DNA of 64,000 nucleotides from positions 1,364,001 to 1,428,000 of the forward strand of contig NZ_JACHIU010000001.1 in assembly GCF_014207705.1 (NCBI RefSeq). The letters are read 5' to 3'. Every line of letters starts with the position of its first letter. Within the stretch, counting starts at the first letter, position 1. The translations under genes and the position numbers were made by a program. Below the pieces are notes generated by a model that ran no database searches, had not been told where the DNA came from, and saw only the letters and a program-made list of their open reading frames with translations. Source of the DNA: Sphaerisporangium rubeum (GTDB taxonomy: Bacteria; Actinomycetota; Actinomycetes; Streptosporangiales; Streptosporangiaceae). Below are positions 54,945-63,479 of this stretch, in pieces.

Positions 54945-55964
54945 TTACCGGTCTTCGGTGAGCCAGGTGTCGATGCCGGCGAGGAGTTCCTTCTTGTACG
55001 ACTCGGGGGCCGTGGAGGAGCGGATGGACTGGCGGGCCAGTTCGGCGAGTTCGGGGTCGGTGAAGCCGTAGGACGAGCGGGCGAGCTCGTACTGGGGGAG
55101 GAGGCGGGCGCCGAACAGCAGGGGGTCGTCGGCGCCTAGGGCTATGGGGACGCCGGCGTCGAAGAGGCGTTTCAGGGGGACGTCCTCGGCGGTGCGGGCC
55201 ACACCCAGGCCGACGTTGGACGTGGGGCAGACCTCGCAGGTGATCTGGCGGTCGGCCAGGCGTTCCATCAGGCGGGGGGACTCGGCGGCGCGGACGCCGT
55301 GGCCGATGCGGTCGGCGGACAGGTCGTCCACGCATTCGGCGACGCTGGCGGGGCCGGAGAGCTCGCCGCCGTGGGGGACGGCCAGCAGGCCGGCGCGCTT
55401 GGCGATGCGGAAGGCGCCGTCGAAGTCGCGTGCGCGGGCCCGGCGCTCGTCGTTGGACAGGCCGAAGCCGACGACACCCTGGCCGGCGTACTGGGTGGCG
55501 AGGCGCGCGAGGGTCTTGGCGTCCAGGGGGTGCCGGGTGCGGTTGGCGGCCACGATCACCGCGATGCCGGTCCCGGACGCGGCCGCGGCGTCGCGGGCCG
55601 CGTCCAAGACCAGCTCAAGAGTCGCGGTGAGGCCGCCGAAGCGGGACGCGTAGCCCGAGGGGTCCACCTGGATCTCCAGCCAGCGGGACCCCTCGGCCGC
55701 CTCGTCCTGCGCGGCCTCACGCAGCAGCCGCCGGACGTCGGACTCGCGGCGCAGCACAGAGCGCGCGATGTCGTACAGGCGCTGGAAGCGGAACCAGCCG
55801 CGCTCGTCGGTCGCACGCAGCCGCGGCGGCCAGTCCTGCACCAGTGCGTCCGGCAGGTGCACCCCCTGCTCGGCCGCCAGCTCCAGCAGCGTCGTGTGCC
55901 GCATGGAGCCGGTGAAGTGGAGGTGCAGGTGAGCCTTGGGCAGGGTGTGGAGCGGGCGTGCCAT
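54945..55964 (-). CDS. add: Adenosine deaminase
   Basis: About 339 aa from ATG 55964. It deaminates adenosine (or another purine) to inosine with Zn2+ in a TIM barrel. The metal motif reads KAHLHLHFTG (His14, His16) where most family members have HLHLDG; a zinc His and the catalytic Glu sit in VPHGGEL; RIGHGVRA and SNVGLG follow; and the last zinc Asp is in ALGADDPLLFG. The HFTG variant occurs in actinobacterial paralogues and may mark a distinct substrate. Monocistronic. The downstream side is the tandem-repeat gap. Confidence 0.88.
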   Translation of the reverse strand: MARPLHTLPKAHLHLHFTGSMRHTTLLELAAEQGVHLPDALVQDWPPRLRATDERGWFRFQRLYDIARSVLRRESDVRRLLREAAQDEAAEGSRWLEIQVDPSGYASRFGGLTATLELVLDAARDAAAASGTGIAVIVAANRTRHPLDAKTLARLATQYAGQGVVGFGLSNDERRARARDFDGAFRIAKRAGLLAVPHGGELSGPASVAECVDDLSADRIGHGVRAAESPRLMERLADRQITCEVCPTSNVGLGVARTAEDVPLKRLFDAGVPIALGADDPLLFGARLLPQYELARSSYGFTDPELAELARQSIRSSTAPESYKKELLAGIDTWLTEDR

Positions 55965-56096
55965 CTCCATATCCTGCCGCAACCCGAGAGGCCCTCAGTG
56001 CGGCGAACGGACCTGCCGCCGGCTACTCCTGACCTGGTACGTCCGGTGTGTCACCTGATGCGTCCGATGTGCCGTCGGGTGGACCCGGCCGGAACC

Positions 56097-57302
56097 TCAG
56101 TGCGCTTCCGACAGCAGCTTCGCGAGGCGGCTGATGCCTTCCACGAGGTCGTCGTCGCCGAGCGCGTATGACAGCCGGAAGTAGCCCGGCGTGCCGAACG
56201 CCTCGCCAGGCACCAGCGCGACCTCGGCCTCCTCCAGGATCAGCTCGGCCAGTTCCGCCGACGAGGACGGCCGCCGGCCGCGGATCTCCTTGCCGAGGAG
56301 CGCCTTGACCGACGGGTAGGCGTAGAACGCGCCGAACGGCTCGGGGCACACCACGCCGGGGATCTCGTTGAGCATGCGGACCATGGTCTGCCGTCGCCGG
56401 TCGAACGCCTCACGCATGCGCTCCACGGCGGACAGGTCGCCGGACACGGCGGCGAGCGCGGCCCACTGCGCGACGTTGGAGACGTTGGACGTGGCGTGCG
56501 ACTGGAGGTTGGTGGCGGCCTTCACGACGTCGGCGGGGCCGATCAGCCAGCCGACACGCCAGCCGGTCATGGCGTACGTCTTGGCGACGCCGTTCAGGAT
56601 GACGACGCGGTCCGCCAGCTCGGGGACGACGGTCGCGATGCTGACGAACCGCGTGTCGCCGTACACCAGGTGCTCGTAGATCTCGTCGGTGACGACCCAC
56701 AGGCCGTGCTCGGCGGCCCAGCGGCCGATCTGCTCGACCTGCTCGGGGGAGTACACCGCGCCGGTCGGGTTGGACGGCGACACGAAGAGCAGCACCTTGG
56801 TGCGCTCGGTGCGCGCGGCCTCGAGCTGCTCGACCGACGCCAGGTAGCCGGTGGTCTCGTCGGTCGGCACGTCGACCTGCACACCGCCGGCCAGCTTGAT
56901 CGCCTCGGGGTAGGTGGTCCAGTACGGCGCGATGACCAGCACCTCGTCACCGGGGTCGAGCAGCGTGGCGAACGCCTCGTACACGGCCTGCTTGCCGCCG
57001 TTGGTCACCAGCACCTGGGAGGCGTCCACCTCGTAGCCCGAGTCGCGGAGCGTCTTGGCGGCGATGGCCTTCTTGAGCTCCGGCAGGCCACCCGCCGGGG
57101 TGTACTTGTGGAACCGGGGGTTCCTGCAGGCCTCGGCGGCGGCCTCGACGATGTAGTCGGGTGTCGGGAAGTCGGGCTCGCCGGCGCCGAAGCCGATGAC
57201 CGGGCGACCGGCGGCCTTCATGGCCTTGGCCTTGGCGTCCACCGCTAGCGTGGCGGACTCTGATATGGCGGAGATGCGCGCTGAGATGCGAGGACGGGTC
57301 AT
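56097..57302 (-). CDS. aspC: Aspartate aminotransferase (class I, fold type I)
   Basis: About 401 aa from ATG 57302 (ATG 57311 is three codons further upstream). It transfers the amino group of aspartate to 2-oxoglutarate. [41 protein letters not shown] is the usual start; PLP lysine is Lys241 in [15 protein letters not shown], with [22 protein letters not shown] and FRLSYAL (carboxylate-binding Arg) nearby. Subgroup I-gamma, as is standard in actinobacteria. It is divergent from tRNA-Trp and the secE-nusG cluster, an arrangement also seen in Streptomyces. Confidence 0.93.
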   Translation of the reverse strand: MTRPRISARISAISESATLAVDAKAKAMKAAGRPVIGFGAGEPDFPTPDYIVEAAAEACRNPRFHKYTPAGGLPELKKAIAAKTLRDSGYEVDASQVLVTNGGKQAVYEAFATLLDPGDEVLVIAPYWTTYPEAIKLAGGVQVDVPTDETTGYLASVEQLEAARTERTKVLLFVSPSNPTGAVYSPEQVEQIGRWAAEHGLWVVTDEIYEHLVYGDTRFVSIATVVPELADRVVILNGVAKTYAMTGWRVGWLIGPADVVKAATNLQSHATSNVSNVAQWAALAAVSGDLSAVERMREAFDRRRQTMVRMLNEIPGVVCPEPFGAFYAYPSVKALLGKEIRGRRPSSSAELAELILEEAEVALVPGEAFGTPGYFRLSYALGDDDLVEGISRLAKLLSEAH

Positions 57303-57480
57303 GGGTACCATGCTTCCAGACGTCTCCCACCGCTTCCGCCGCATATCCATGATGTGGACACGCGGGGGTTCGTCCGTCCTGCGTGACGGGTTGGTTCGAC
57401 GTGGGGCCCATTCCCCCGTACACTTCTGCAACTAGTGAGCGACGCGGCCCATGACACATGGGTAAGCTGGCTCACGGCAG

Positions 57481-57553
57481 AGGGCACTAGCGCAATTGGT
57501 AGCGCACCGGTCTCCAAAACCGGCGGTTGGGGGTTCGAGTCCCTCGTGCCCTG
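57481..57553 (+). tRNA. tRNA-Trp (anticodon CCA)
   Basis: A 73-base cloverleaf. The acceptor stem AGGGCAC pairs with GTGCCCT, the anticodon stem CCGGT/ACCGG holds the loop CTCCAAA with CCA in the middle, and the T arm contains GGTTCGAGT. The discriminator base is G and CCA is not encoded. TAAGCT at 57463-57468 may be the -10. Placement before secE is the usual actinobacterial order. Confidence 0.97.
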
Positions 57554-57628
57554 CGGAGTGCGGTCCGCGCACCGATGGCGTGTATGCCGCCGTAAAGTTG
57601 CGTTGGAACGACGGATCAGGTGAGGACT

Positions 57629-57895
57629 GTGGCGATCGACACGCGCGGCGAGGCCGCGGACCGGCCGAGCAAGCCGTCTGGCCAGCCCGCGAAGAAGCGC
57701 ACTTCTCCGGCCCTTTACTACCGGCAGATCGTGGCGGAGCTCCGCAAGGTCATCTGGCCGACGCGGAAGGCATTGATCAACTACACCACCGTGGTCCTGA
57801 TCTTCGTGCTGATCATGGTCGGCATCGTGGCCGGGCTGGACTTCTTGCTCACGAAGGGTGTGCTCGCGGTCTTCGGCGGGTCCAGCACCCCGTAG
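57629..57895 (+). CDS. secE: Preprotein translocase subunit SecE
   Basis: An 88-aa protein from GTG 57629 (AGGTGAGG just upstream; GTG 57620 is three codons earlier). A variable basic N-terminus is followed by ALYYRQIVAELRKVIWPTRKALINYTTVV, the amphipathic helix and TM of bacterial SecE, which clamps SecY in the membrane. A single TM lies at about 48-72, the short form found in most bacteria. It is first in the secE-nusG-rplK-rplA cluster. Confidence 0.95.
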   Translation: MAIDTRGEAADRPSKPSGQPAKKRTSPALYYRQIVAELRKVIWPTRKALINYTTVVLIFVLIMVGIVAGLDFLLTKGVLAVFGGSSTP

Positions 57896-57930
57896 AGCCC
57901 GGCGCCGCGACCGCCGTGTCCTCAAGGCCC

Positions 57931-57962
57931 TAGGCTGAGGCACGGCGGATAATCGCATTATC
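57931..57962 (+). promoter_or_regulatory. nusG promoter with palindrome at the predicted transcript start
   Basis: TAGGCT (57931-57936) is a likely -10, and a few bases after the expected start point lies GATAAT-CGC-ATTATC (57948-57962), a perfect 15-base inverted repeat with 6-bp arms. It could be an operator or a 5' mRNA hairpin that protects or regulates the nusG message. Confidence 0.45.
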
Positions 57963-57983
57963 GACGAGAGAGAAAGAGTCACT

Positions 57984-58778
57984 GTGTCCGAGTCCCCACT
58001 GCCGGCCGGCGCGTCCCACGACGACGAGTGGGAGGGCGAGCCGGAGCAGGCGATCGAGATCACCGACGCGACCGGCGAGGCCGGCGGTGCCGGTGAGACC
58101 GAGCAGGCCGAGGAGTCCGGCGAGGCCGAGACCCCGGCCGTCGCCGTTGACGAAACCGGTGTGGACGAAGACGGTGACGTCGTTCCCGACGTGGACCCCG
58201 TCGAGGAGTTCAAGCGCACGATGCGCGGCCTCCCCGGCGAGTGGTACGTCATCCACTCCTACGCGGGTTACGAGAACCGCGTGAAGTCCAACATCGAGAC
58301 GCGCACCCAGTCCCTCAACATGGAGGACTACCTCTTCCAGGTCGAGGTGCCGACGCACACCGTCACCGAGATCAAGGGTGGCAAGCGCACCCCGGTCAAG
58401 GAGCGCGTGCTGCCGGGGTACGTCCTGGTGCGCATGGAGCTGACCGACGAGTCCTGGTCCGCGGTCCGCAACACGCCGGGTGTGACCGGTTTCGTCGGCC
58501 TGTCCAACCGGCCGAGCCCGCTCAGCCTGGACGAGGTCGCCAAGCTGCTCGCGCCTGAGCCGACCGAGCAGGCCAAGACCACCACCGCCAAGGCCGCGGC
58601 CGCCACCGTCGACTTCGAGGTCGGCGAGTCGGTCACCGTCATGGACGGCCCGTTCGCCACGCTCCCCGCCACGGTCAGCGAGATCAGCGCCGAGTCGCAG
58701 AAACTCAAGGTGCTGGTGTCCATCTTCGGCCGTGAGACCCCGGTGGAGCTGTCGTTCAACCAGGTCTCCAAGATCTGA
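57984..58778 (+). CDS. nusG: Transcription termination/antitermination protein NusG
   Basis: A 264-aa NusG from GTG 57984. A long acidic N-terminal extension (residues 1-80) typical of actinobacteria precedes the NGN domain (about 85-200: [40 protein letters not shown]) that binds the RNA polymerase clamp, and a KOW domain (about 210-262: [24 protein letters not shown]) that binds Rho or ribosomal protein S10. It acts in transcription-translation coupling, pausing and termination. The 88-base gap after secE contains its own promoter. Confidence 0.96.
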   Translation: MSESPLPAGASHDDEWEGEPEQAIEITDATGEAGGAGETEQAEESGEAETPAVAVDETGVDEDGDVVPDVDPVEEFKRTMRGLPGEWYVIHSYAGYENRVKSNIETRTQSLNMEDYLFQVEVPTHTVTEIKGGKRTPVKERVLPGYVLVRMELTDESWSAVRNTPGVTGFVGLSNRPSPLSLDEVAKLLAPEPTEQAKTTTAKAAAATVDFEVGESVTVMDGPFATLPATVSEISAESQKLKVLVSIFGRETPVELSFNQVSKI

Positions 58779-58812
58779 CGCCGTCCGGGTCTCGGTGATC
58801 CGCCGCCACGCA

Positions 58813-58818
58813 TACACT
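58813..58818 (+). promoter_or_regulatory. -10 element TACACT before rplK
   Basis: TACACT fits TANNNT. It lies 134 bases before rplK, leaving a leader with two possible hairpins: CCCCGC/GCGGGG (58829-58855) and CTTCCAC-CTCC-GTGGAAG (58901-58918). A leader of this length could bind L1 or L11 for feedback, as known for other L11 operons. Confidence 0.45.
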
Positions 58819-58951
58819 GGTAAGTCGTCCCCGCGGGCCGAGAGCCGACGCGGGGTGAATCCCGAGGGATGGCCGCCTGGCCGGCGCATGCCCTCGGTGG
58901 CTTCCACCTCCGTGGAAGTCTCGCAGGAGTAAACGGACCCGGAGTAGGACA

Positions 58952-59383
58952 ATGCCTCCAAAGAAGAAGATCGCGGCACTGGTCAAGGTGCAGCTTCCGG
59001 CCGGCCAGGCCACACCCGCGCCGCCGGTCGGTACCGCGCTCGGTCCGCACGGCGTGAACATCATGGACTTCGTGCGGCAGTACAACGCCGCCACCGAGGC
59101 CCAGCGGGGCAACATCATCCCCGTCGAGATCACCATCTTCGAAGACCGCAGCTTCACCTTCATCACGAAGACGCCGCCGGCGCCTGAGCTGATCAAGAAG
59201 GCCGCGGGCCTCGACAAGGCGAGCGCCAACCCGCTCCGCGACAAGGTCGGCAAGCTCACCAAGGAGCAGCTGCGCCAGATCGCCGAGACGAAGATGCCGG
59301 ACCTCAACGCGCTCGACATCGAGGCCGCCGAGAAGATCATCGCCGGCACCGCGCGGTCGATGGGCATCACCATCGCCGACTGA
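58952..59383 (+). CDS. rplK: 50S ribosomal protein L11
   Basis: A 143-aa protein of standard length. It starts [40 protein letters not shown], the N-terminal domain that contacts stringent factor and thiopeptides, and ends with the RNA-binding domain (about 75-143), which grips 23S rRNA. Prolines at 22-26 in the thiostrepton-contact region are present. It belongs to the ribosomal GTPase-associated centre. First gene of an rplK-rplA pair with its own promoter. Confidence 0.97.
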   Translation: MPPKKKIAALVKVQLPAGQATPAPPVGTALGPHGVNIMDFVRQYNAATEAQRGNIIPVEITIFEDRSFTFITKTPPAPELIKKAAGLDKASANPLRDKVGKLTKEQLRQIAETKMPDLNALDIEAAEKIIAGTARSMGITIAD

Positions 59384-59511
59384 CCGGTCGTCCATCTGGA
59401 TGATCCGCGTCGGTGGCACCCGAATCACGGGCCGGACGGCACGGCCGTACCGGCGCCATCGGTGGGAGGGCCACGCGCTGGCCCACGACCACGCACTCCA
59501 CGAGGAGAGAA

Positions 59512-60231
59512 ATGAAGCGCAGCAAGACCTACCGCAAGGCGGCGGACCAGATCAACCCGGAGAACCTCTACTCTCCGGTCGAGGCCGCCAAGCTCGCCAA
59601 GAGCACCTCGGTCACCAAGTTCGACGCGACCGTCGAGGTCGCCCTGCGGCTGGGTGTCGACCCCCGCAAGGCCGACCAGATGGTCCGCGGCACCGTCAAC
59701 CTCCCGCACGGCACCGGCAAGACCGCCCGGGTCCTGGTCTTCGCGACCGGTGACCGTGCCGAGGAGGCCCGCGCCGCGGGTGCCGACATCGTCGGCGCGG
59801 ACGAGCTGATCGACGACATCTCCAAGGGCAACCGGCTCAGCGAGTTCGACGCCGTCGTCGCCACGCCGGACCTCATGGGCAAGGTCGGCCGTCTCGGCCG
59901 CGTGCTCGGCCCCCGTGGCCTCATGCCGAACCCCAAGACCGGCACCGTCACGCCGAACGTCGCCAAGGCCGTGACCGACATCAAGGGCGGCAAGATCGAG
60001 TTCCGGGTCGACCGGCACGCGAACCTGCACTTCATCATCGGCAAGGTGTCGTTCCCCGAGCGTCAGCTCCTGGAGAACTACTCCGCCGCGCTCGACGAGG
60101 TGGTCCGGCTCAAGCCGACCGCGGCCAAGGGCCGTTACCTGAAGAAGATCACCTTCTCCACCTCCATGGGCCCCGGCATCCCGGTGGACCCCAACATCAC
60201 GCGCGGCATCACCGCCGAGCTCGACGCCTGA
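59512..60231 (+). CDS. rplA: 50S ribosomal protein L1
   Basis: A 239-aa protein starting at ATG 59512 behind GAGGAGAG; the longer open frame upstream is not used. L1 forms the mobile stalk next to the E site and can repress its own mRNA by binding a 23S-like site. [18 protein letters not shown] and [21 protein letters not shown] are signature segments. Second gene of the pair, 128 bases after rplK, followed by a strong terminator. Confidence 0.97.
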   Translation: MKRSKTYRKAADQINPENLYSPVEAAKLAKSTSVTKFDATVEVALRLGVDPRKADQMVRGTVNLPHGTGKTARVLVFATGDRAEEARAAGADIVGADELIDDISKGNRLSEFDAVVATPDLMGKVGRLGRVLGPRGLMPNPKTGTVTPNVAKAVTDIKGGKIEFRVDRHANLHFIIGKVSFPERQLLENYSAALDEVVRLKPTAAKGRYLKKITFSTSMGPGIPVDPNITRGITAELDA

Positions 60232-60259
60232 CGGTCCTCACCGGCAGCGCAGCCGCGGG

Positions 60260-60293
60260 AAAGGCCCCACGCCACGTCGGCGCGGGGCCTTTT
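60260..60293 (+). terminator. Rho-independent terminator after rplA
   Basis: AAAGGCCCC-A-CGCC (60260-60273) pairs with GGCG-C-GGGGCC and a run of T (60279-60293). The stem and T-tract are textbook; the A-C mismatch is small. Confidence 0.93.
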
Positions 60294-60409
60294 CTCATTT
60301 CCTCCTCAGGTCGTGTCCTCGCAGGTCAGATCATCTGTGATCGCGTCGGCCCGCTGCGTGCGGGCATGTCTGCTGGAAAGAACTCGCCGCACGGGGTAGA
60401 GGGGGCGCG

Positions 60410-60415
60410 TAGGGT
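60410..60415 (+). promoter_or_regulatory. -10 element TAGGGT of the lipoprotein gene
   Basis: TAGGGT lies 36 bases before the GTG start; a leader of about 29 bases with AAGGGA would follow. No clear -35 is seen. Confidence 0.4.
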
Positions 60416-60450
60416 CGAAAACACGTCCGGGGGGATAGAAGGGAATCGAA

Positions 60451-61314
60451 GTGAAGCGGCGAACTACTTCCGCGATGGTGGCTGCCGGCGCGGCCATGCT
60501 GATCGCGGTCTCGGCTTGCGGTCAGCCGACGCAGAGCACGGCGCAGCCTCTCGGCTCGGTCAAGCTCGCAGCGGCGGAGGCGCTGCAGGCGAGCGTGAAG
60601 AGCGCCGAGTCGGTGGACTCCTACCAGGCGCAGATCTCGGTGGACTTCACCTCACCCAAGGACGGCGCGGGTTCGGTCACCGGCACCATGGTCTACCACC
60701 AGAAGCCCCAGGTGGCCTCGGACGTCACCTTGGACAAGATCTCGGCCGGCGGCCAGAACGTGCCGGGTGGCGTGCGGGTGATCCTGCTCGGGCAGACGGC
60801 GTACATGAAGGTCGAGATGCTGAACAAGCTCCTCGGCGGCACCAAGTCCTGGATCAAGCTCGACCTCGCCGAGCTCGGCCGCTCGGCCGGTGTCGACGCC
60901 TCTCAGTTCCTCGCTCAGGCGCAGCAGCTCGACCTCAAGACCAGCGTCAAGATGATCACTGGGTCCAAGGACGTCAAGGCCGTCGGCACCGAGACGGTCG
61001 GCGGTGTGGACACCACGCACTACAAGGGCACCTTCCCGGTGGCCGCGGCCGTGCAGCAGCTCGACCCCGAGATGCGCCAGAAGCTGGAGCCTCAGCTCGG
61101 CGAGCTCAAGGACATGAAGTTCGACGCGTGGATCGACGCCGAGAACCTGCCGCGCAAGATGGAGATGAACGGCGCCGCCGAGGGCGGCACCTTCAAGGCG
61201 GCTCTGCAGTTCAGCCAGTTCAACGAGGCCGCCGAGGTCACGGCCCCGCCGGCCGACCAGGTCGGCGACCTGCCGAAGGGCCTCAACGGCAACGGCGGCG
61301 CCATCGGTGGCTGA
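60451..61314 (+). CDS. LppX/LprG-like lipoprotein
   Basis: A 287-aa lipoprotein from GTG 60451. The signal peptide ends in the lipobox IAVSACG (Cys23). The mature domain is a half-barrel of LppX_LprAFG type, with [45 protein letters not shown] and [14 protein letters not shown]. Such proteins bind lipids or lipoglycans outside the membrane in mycobacteria; related forms are common in other actinobacteria. It interrupts the usual rplA-rplJ spacing but has its own promoter and terminator. Confidence 0.88.
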   Translation: MKRRTTSAMVAAGAAMLIAVSACGQPTQSTAQPLGSVKLAAAEALQASVKSAESVDSYQAQISVDFTSPKDGAGSVTGTMVYHQKPQVASDVTLDKISAGGQNVPGGVRVILLGQTAYMKVEMLNKLLGGTKSWIKLDLAELGRSAGVDASQFLAQAQQLDLKTSVKMITGSKDVKAVGTETVGGVDTTHYKGTFPVAAAVQQLDPEMRQKLEPQLGELKDMKFDAWIDAENLPRKMEMNGAAEGGTFKAALQFSQFNEAAEVTAPPADQVGDLPKGLNGNGGAIGG

Positions 61315-61331
61315 CCACCGCCTGTACGCCT

Positions 61332-61367
61332 CGGTACGTCCCGCACCGGCCGGTGCGGGACGTACCG
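61332..61367. terminator. Perfect 36-bp palindrome terminating the lipoprotein gene
   Basis: Bases 61332-61349 and 61350-61367 are exact reverse complements (arm GGTACGTCCCGCACCGG plus a C-G closing pair), giving an 18-bp hairpin whose tip is formed by the central bases. TTGT follows. It works in both directions. Confidence 0.85.
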
Positions 61368-61437
61368 TTGTCTGTGGCGGGAACCGGCCTTCCGGCCGTG
61401 GCTCGATGCCGTACAGGACCGTCACGGGGAAACCGAT

Positions 61438-61467
61438 TTGGTGGGAGGCCGTCCTGGCGCGTACAGT
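61438..61467 (+). promoter_or_regulatory. rplJ-rplL promoter
   Basis: TTGGTG (61438-61443) and TACAGT (61462-61467) are separated by 18 bases. This is the only well-spaced -35/-10 pair in the 328-base leader region before rplJ. Confidence 0.55.
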
Positions 61468-61516
61468 GGTCTCGCCGAAGACCGCCGGTCGTCACTGAGC
61501 CTTGTCCTGGCTCTGT

Positions 61517-61663
61517 GGCCGAAGGTCCCACGATCGTGGGCGACCAGCGCAGGTGTGTCGAGAGTTTCCATATGGTCCGCGTGCGCCTCGTGCCGCACGC
61601 CGTCTGTGTGAGCCCCGCGCGCCTGCGCCGGGGCTCGTTCGCTTTTCCATGGGTCCTTCGGCC
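61517..61663 (+). ncRNA. Ribosomal protein L10 leader
   Basis: GGCCGAAGG (61517-61525) pairs with CCTTCGGCC (61655-61663), closing a 147-base domain just before the rplJ ribosome site. Inside are the perfect hairpin CCCACGATCGTGGG (61527-61540) and the stem GAGCCCCG/CGGGGCTC (61610-61636) followed by GTTCGCTTTT, which looks like an attenuator. L10, or the L10(L12) complex, binds such leaders to repress rplJ-rplL. The family assignment rests on position and layout, since a covariance search could not be run. Confidence 0.75.
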
Positions 61664-61694
61664 GTGTACCGGCGGCACATCTGGAAGGAGGCCC

Positions 61695-62237
61695 ATGGCG
61701 AGGGCTGAGAAGGCGACCGCTGTCGCCGAGCTCAAGGATCGCTTCGAGGGCTCTAGCGCGGCGGTCCTGACCGAGTACCGCGGCCTCACCGTGGCGCAGC
61801 TGAAGGAGCTTCGCACCGCTCTGCGGGGCAACGCGAAGTTCGCCGTGGCGAAGAACACCCTGTCCAAGATCGCGGCCAACGAGGCCGGGGTCAGCTCCCT
61901 GGACGATCTGTTCCAGGGCCCGACCGCGATCGCGTTCGTCACCGGCGACGTGGTCGAGGCGGCGAAGGGCCTGCGTGATTTCTCCAAGGCCAACCCCCTG
62001 CTGGTGATCAAGGGTGGTGTCGTCGACGGCAAGGCGATGACGCCGGCCGAGATCACCACGCTCGCCGACCTCGAGTCGCGTGAGGTCCTGCTCGCCAAGC
62101 TGGCAGGCGCCCTGAAGGCCAAGCAGTCCCAGGCCGCCGCCACGTTCAACGCGCTGCCCACGCAGCTCGTGCGCCTCGTCGAGGCTCTGCGCGAGAAGCA
62201 GGCCGGCGCCGGCGCGGAGCAGGCCGAGTCCGAGTAG
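61695..62237 (+). CDS. rplJ: 50S ribosomal protein L10
   Basis: A 180-aa protein from ATG 61695 (GGAAGGAG upstream). It forms the base of the L7/L12 stalk: the N-terminal domain binds 23S rRNA and L11 ([32 protein letters not shown]), and the C-terminal helix (about 140-180, [25 protein letters not shown]) carries L7/L12 dimers. Under feedback by the L10 leader upstream. Cotranscribed with rplL 101 bases downstream. Confidence 0.97.
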   Translation: MARAEKATAVAELKDRFEGSSAAVLTEYRGLTVAQLKELRTALRGNAKFAVAKNTLSKIAANEAGVSSLDDLFQGPTAIAFVTGDVVEAAKGLRDFSKANPLLVIKGGVVDGKAMTPAEITTLADLESREVLLAKLAGALKAKQSQAAATFNALPTQLVRLVEALREKQAGAGAEQAESE

Positions 62238-62338
62238 CTCGGGACCCGCGGCCCGTCCTGTGCGGGCTCGCGAGCGGGGATCGCTGCGCACACCGCGGTC
62301 CTTAACACCGTTTTGACACAAGCGAAGGAAGTACCACC

Positions 62339-62728
62339 ATGGCGAAGCTCAGCACCGACGAGCTGCTCGACGCGTTCAAGGAGATGACCCTCCTCGAGCT
62401 GTCCGACTTCGTGAAGCTCTTCGAGGACACCTTCGACGTCAAGGCCGCCGCGCCGGTCGCCGCTGTCGCGGCCCCGGCCGGTGGTGGCGCGGGTGCCGCC
62501 GAGGAGGTCGAGGAGCAGGACGAGTTCGACGTCATCCTCGAGGCCGCCGGCGACAAGAAGATCCAGGTCATCAAGGAGGTCCGGGCCCTCACCAGCCTCG
62601 GGCTGAAGGAGGCCAAGGACCTCGTGGACGGCGCGCCGAAGGCGCTGCTCGAGAAGGTCAACAAGGAGGCCGCGGAGAAGGCCAAGGCCGCCCTCGAGGG
62701 CGCCGGCGCCACCGTCACCGTCAAGTGA
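62339..62728 (+). CDS. rplL: 50S ribosomal protein L7/L12
   Basis: A 129-aa protein. The N-terminal helical dimerisation region ([34 protein letters not shown]) binds L10, an Ala/Gly/Pro hinge follows (about 38-58), and the C-terminal domain (about 62-129, [40 protein letters not shown]) recruits translational GTPases. Standard length. A strong terminator closes the operon. Confidence 0.97.
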   Translation: MAKLSTDELLDAFKEMTLLELSDFVKLFEDTFDVKAAAPVAAVAAPAGGGAGAAEEVEEQDEFDVILEAAGDKKIQVIKEVRALTSLGLKEAKDLVDGAPKALLEKVNKEAAEKAKAALEGAGATVTVK

Positions 62729-62782
62729 CGTTCTCCTCTCCGAGGATCTGACGCGCCGACGCGCGCGTCGAAACGCTCCATC

Positions 62783-62826
62783 CGAAAGGGACGGGCCACC
62801 CAGGTGCCGGGTGTCCGTCCCTTTCG
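62783..62826 (+). terminator. Rho-independent terminator after rplL
   Basis: CGAAAGGGACGG (62783-62794) pairs with CCGTCCCTTTCG (62815-62826), a perfect 12-bp stem with a GC-rich inner loop that can extend it, followed by TGTTT. Confidence 0.9.
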
Positions 62827-62957
62827 TGTTTCCCGGGTTCCGAGGGTGAACGGACCGCTATGGACCGGGATCGCGGGACCTGTATCGGGTTATGATCCGC
62901 CCGACCGTACGGGCCGGTTCGGCCCTTTCCGAGGGCCGTGGCGAGAGGAGGGCGCAC

Positions 62958-63479
62958 GTGGCGCAGCACGCGGCACGGCCCCGTCCGCGGCGGCGGCGCC
63001 TGACCGTGCTGGTCTTCCTGCTCGTGCCGGCGGCGGTGCTGGGGTTCGCGTGGGTGCGGGTGGGGGCCGAGCTCGACCAGGCACGCGGGGCGGCGCTCGA
63101 CCGCGTGGCCGCGATCCAGGCCGCTCAGCGGTACGCGCTCAGCCTGCTCGCGGTCAGCCACCGCACCGTGGACCGTGACGTGGAACGCGTCATCGAGTCC
63201 TCCACCGGCCAGGCGAGGGCCGACTACGCCAGGGACGCCGAGCGGCTGAAGGCGGCGACCCGGGCCAACAAGGCCGTGCAGACCGGCGTGGTGCGCGCCG
63301 CGGGCCTGGTGTCCATGGACGCGCACCGGTCGGTGGCCCGCGTGCTGGTGGTGGCCGACTCGGTGGTGAGCTGGGAGGGCGCGAAGACCGCGCCGCAGGA
63401 CCGCTACTACCGATGGAACGTCGAGGTCACCAAGATAGACGGCCTGTGGTGGGCCTCGAAGCTGGAGAACGTCCCATGA
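62958..63479 (+). CDS. Mce-associated membrane protein
   Basis: A 173-aa protein from GTG 62958 (GGAGGG upstream). Basic N-terminus (RPRPRRRR), one TM (about 16-36), then an extracellular alpha+beta domain with AAQRYALSLLAVSHRTVDRDVERVIESSTG and VVRAAGLVSMDAHRSVARVLVV, the NTF2-like fold of Mce-associated proteins that accompany Mce lipid importers in actinobacteria. The following gene overlaps its stop codon (ATGA). This and the next protein are probably subunits of the same lipid-transport complex. Confidence 0.8.
   Translation: MAQHAARPRPRRRRLTVLVFLLVPAAVLGFAWVRVGAELDQARGAALDRVAAIQAAQRYALSLLAVSHRTVDRDVERVIESSTGQARADYARDAERLKAATRANKAVQTGVVRAAGLVSMDAHRSVARVLVVADSVVSWEGAKTAPQDRYYRWNVEVTKIDGLWWASKLENVP

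Noticed and set aside
54664-55335. Arg-rich minus-strand protein across the 120-bp repeats
   Set aside because: It only reads the repeats and the antisense of adenosine deaminase; no ribosome site or family similarity supports it.
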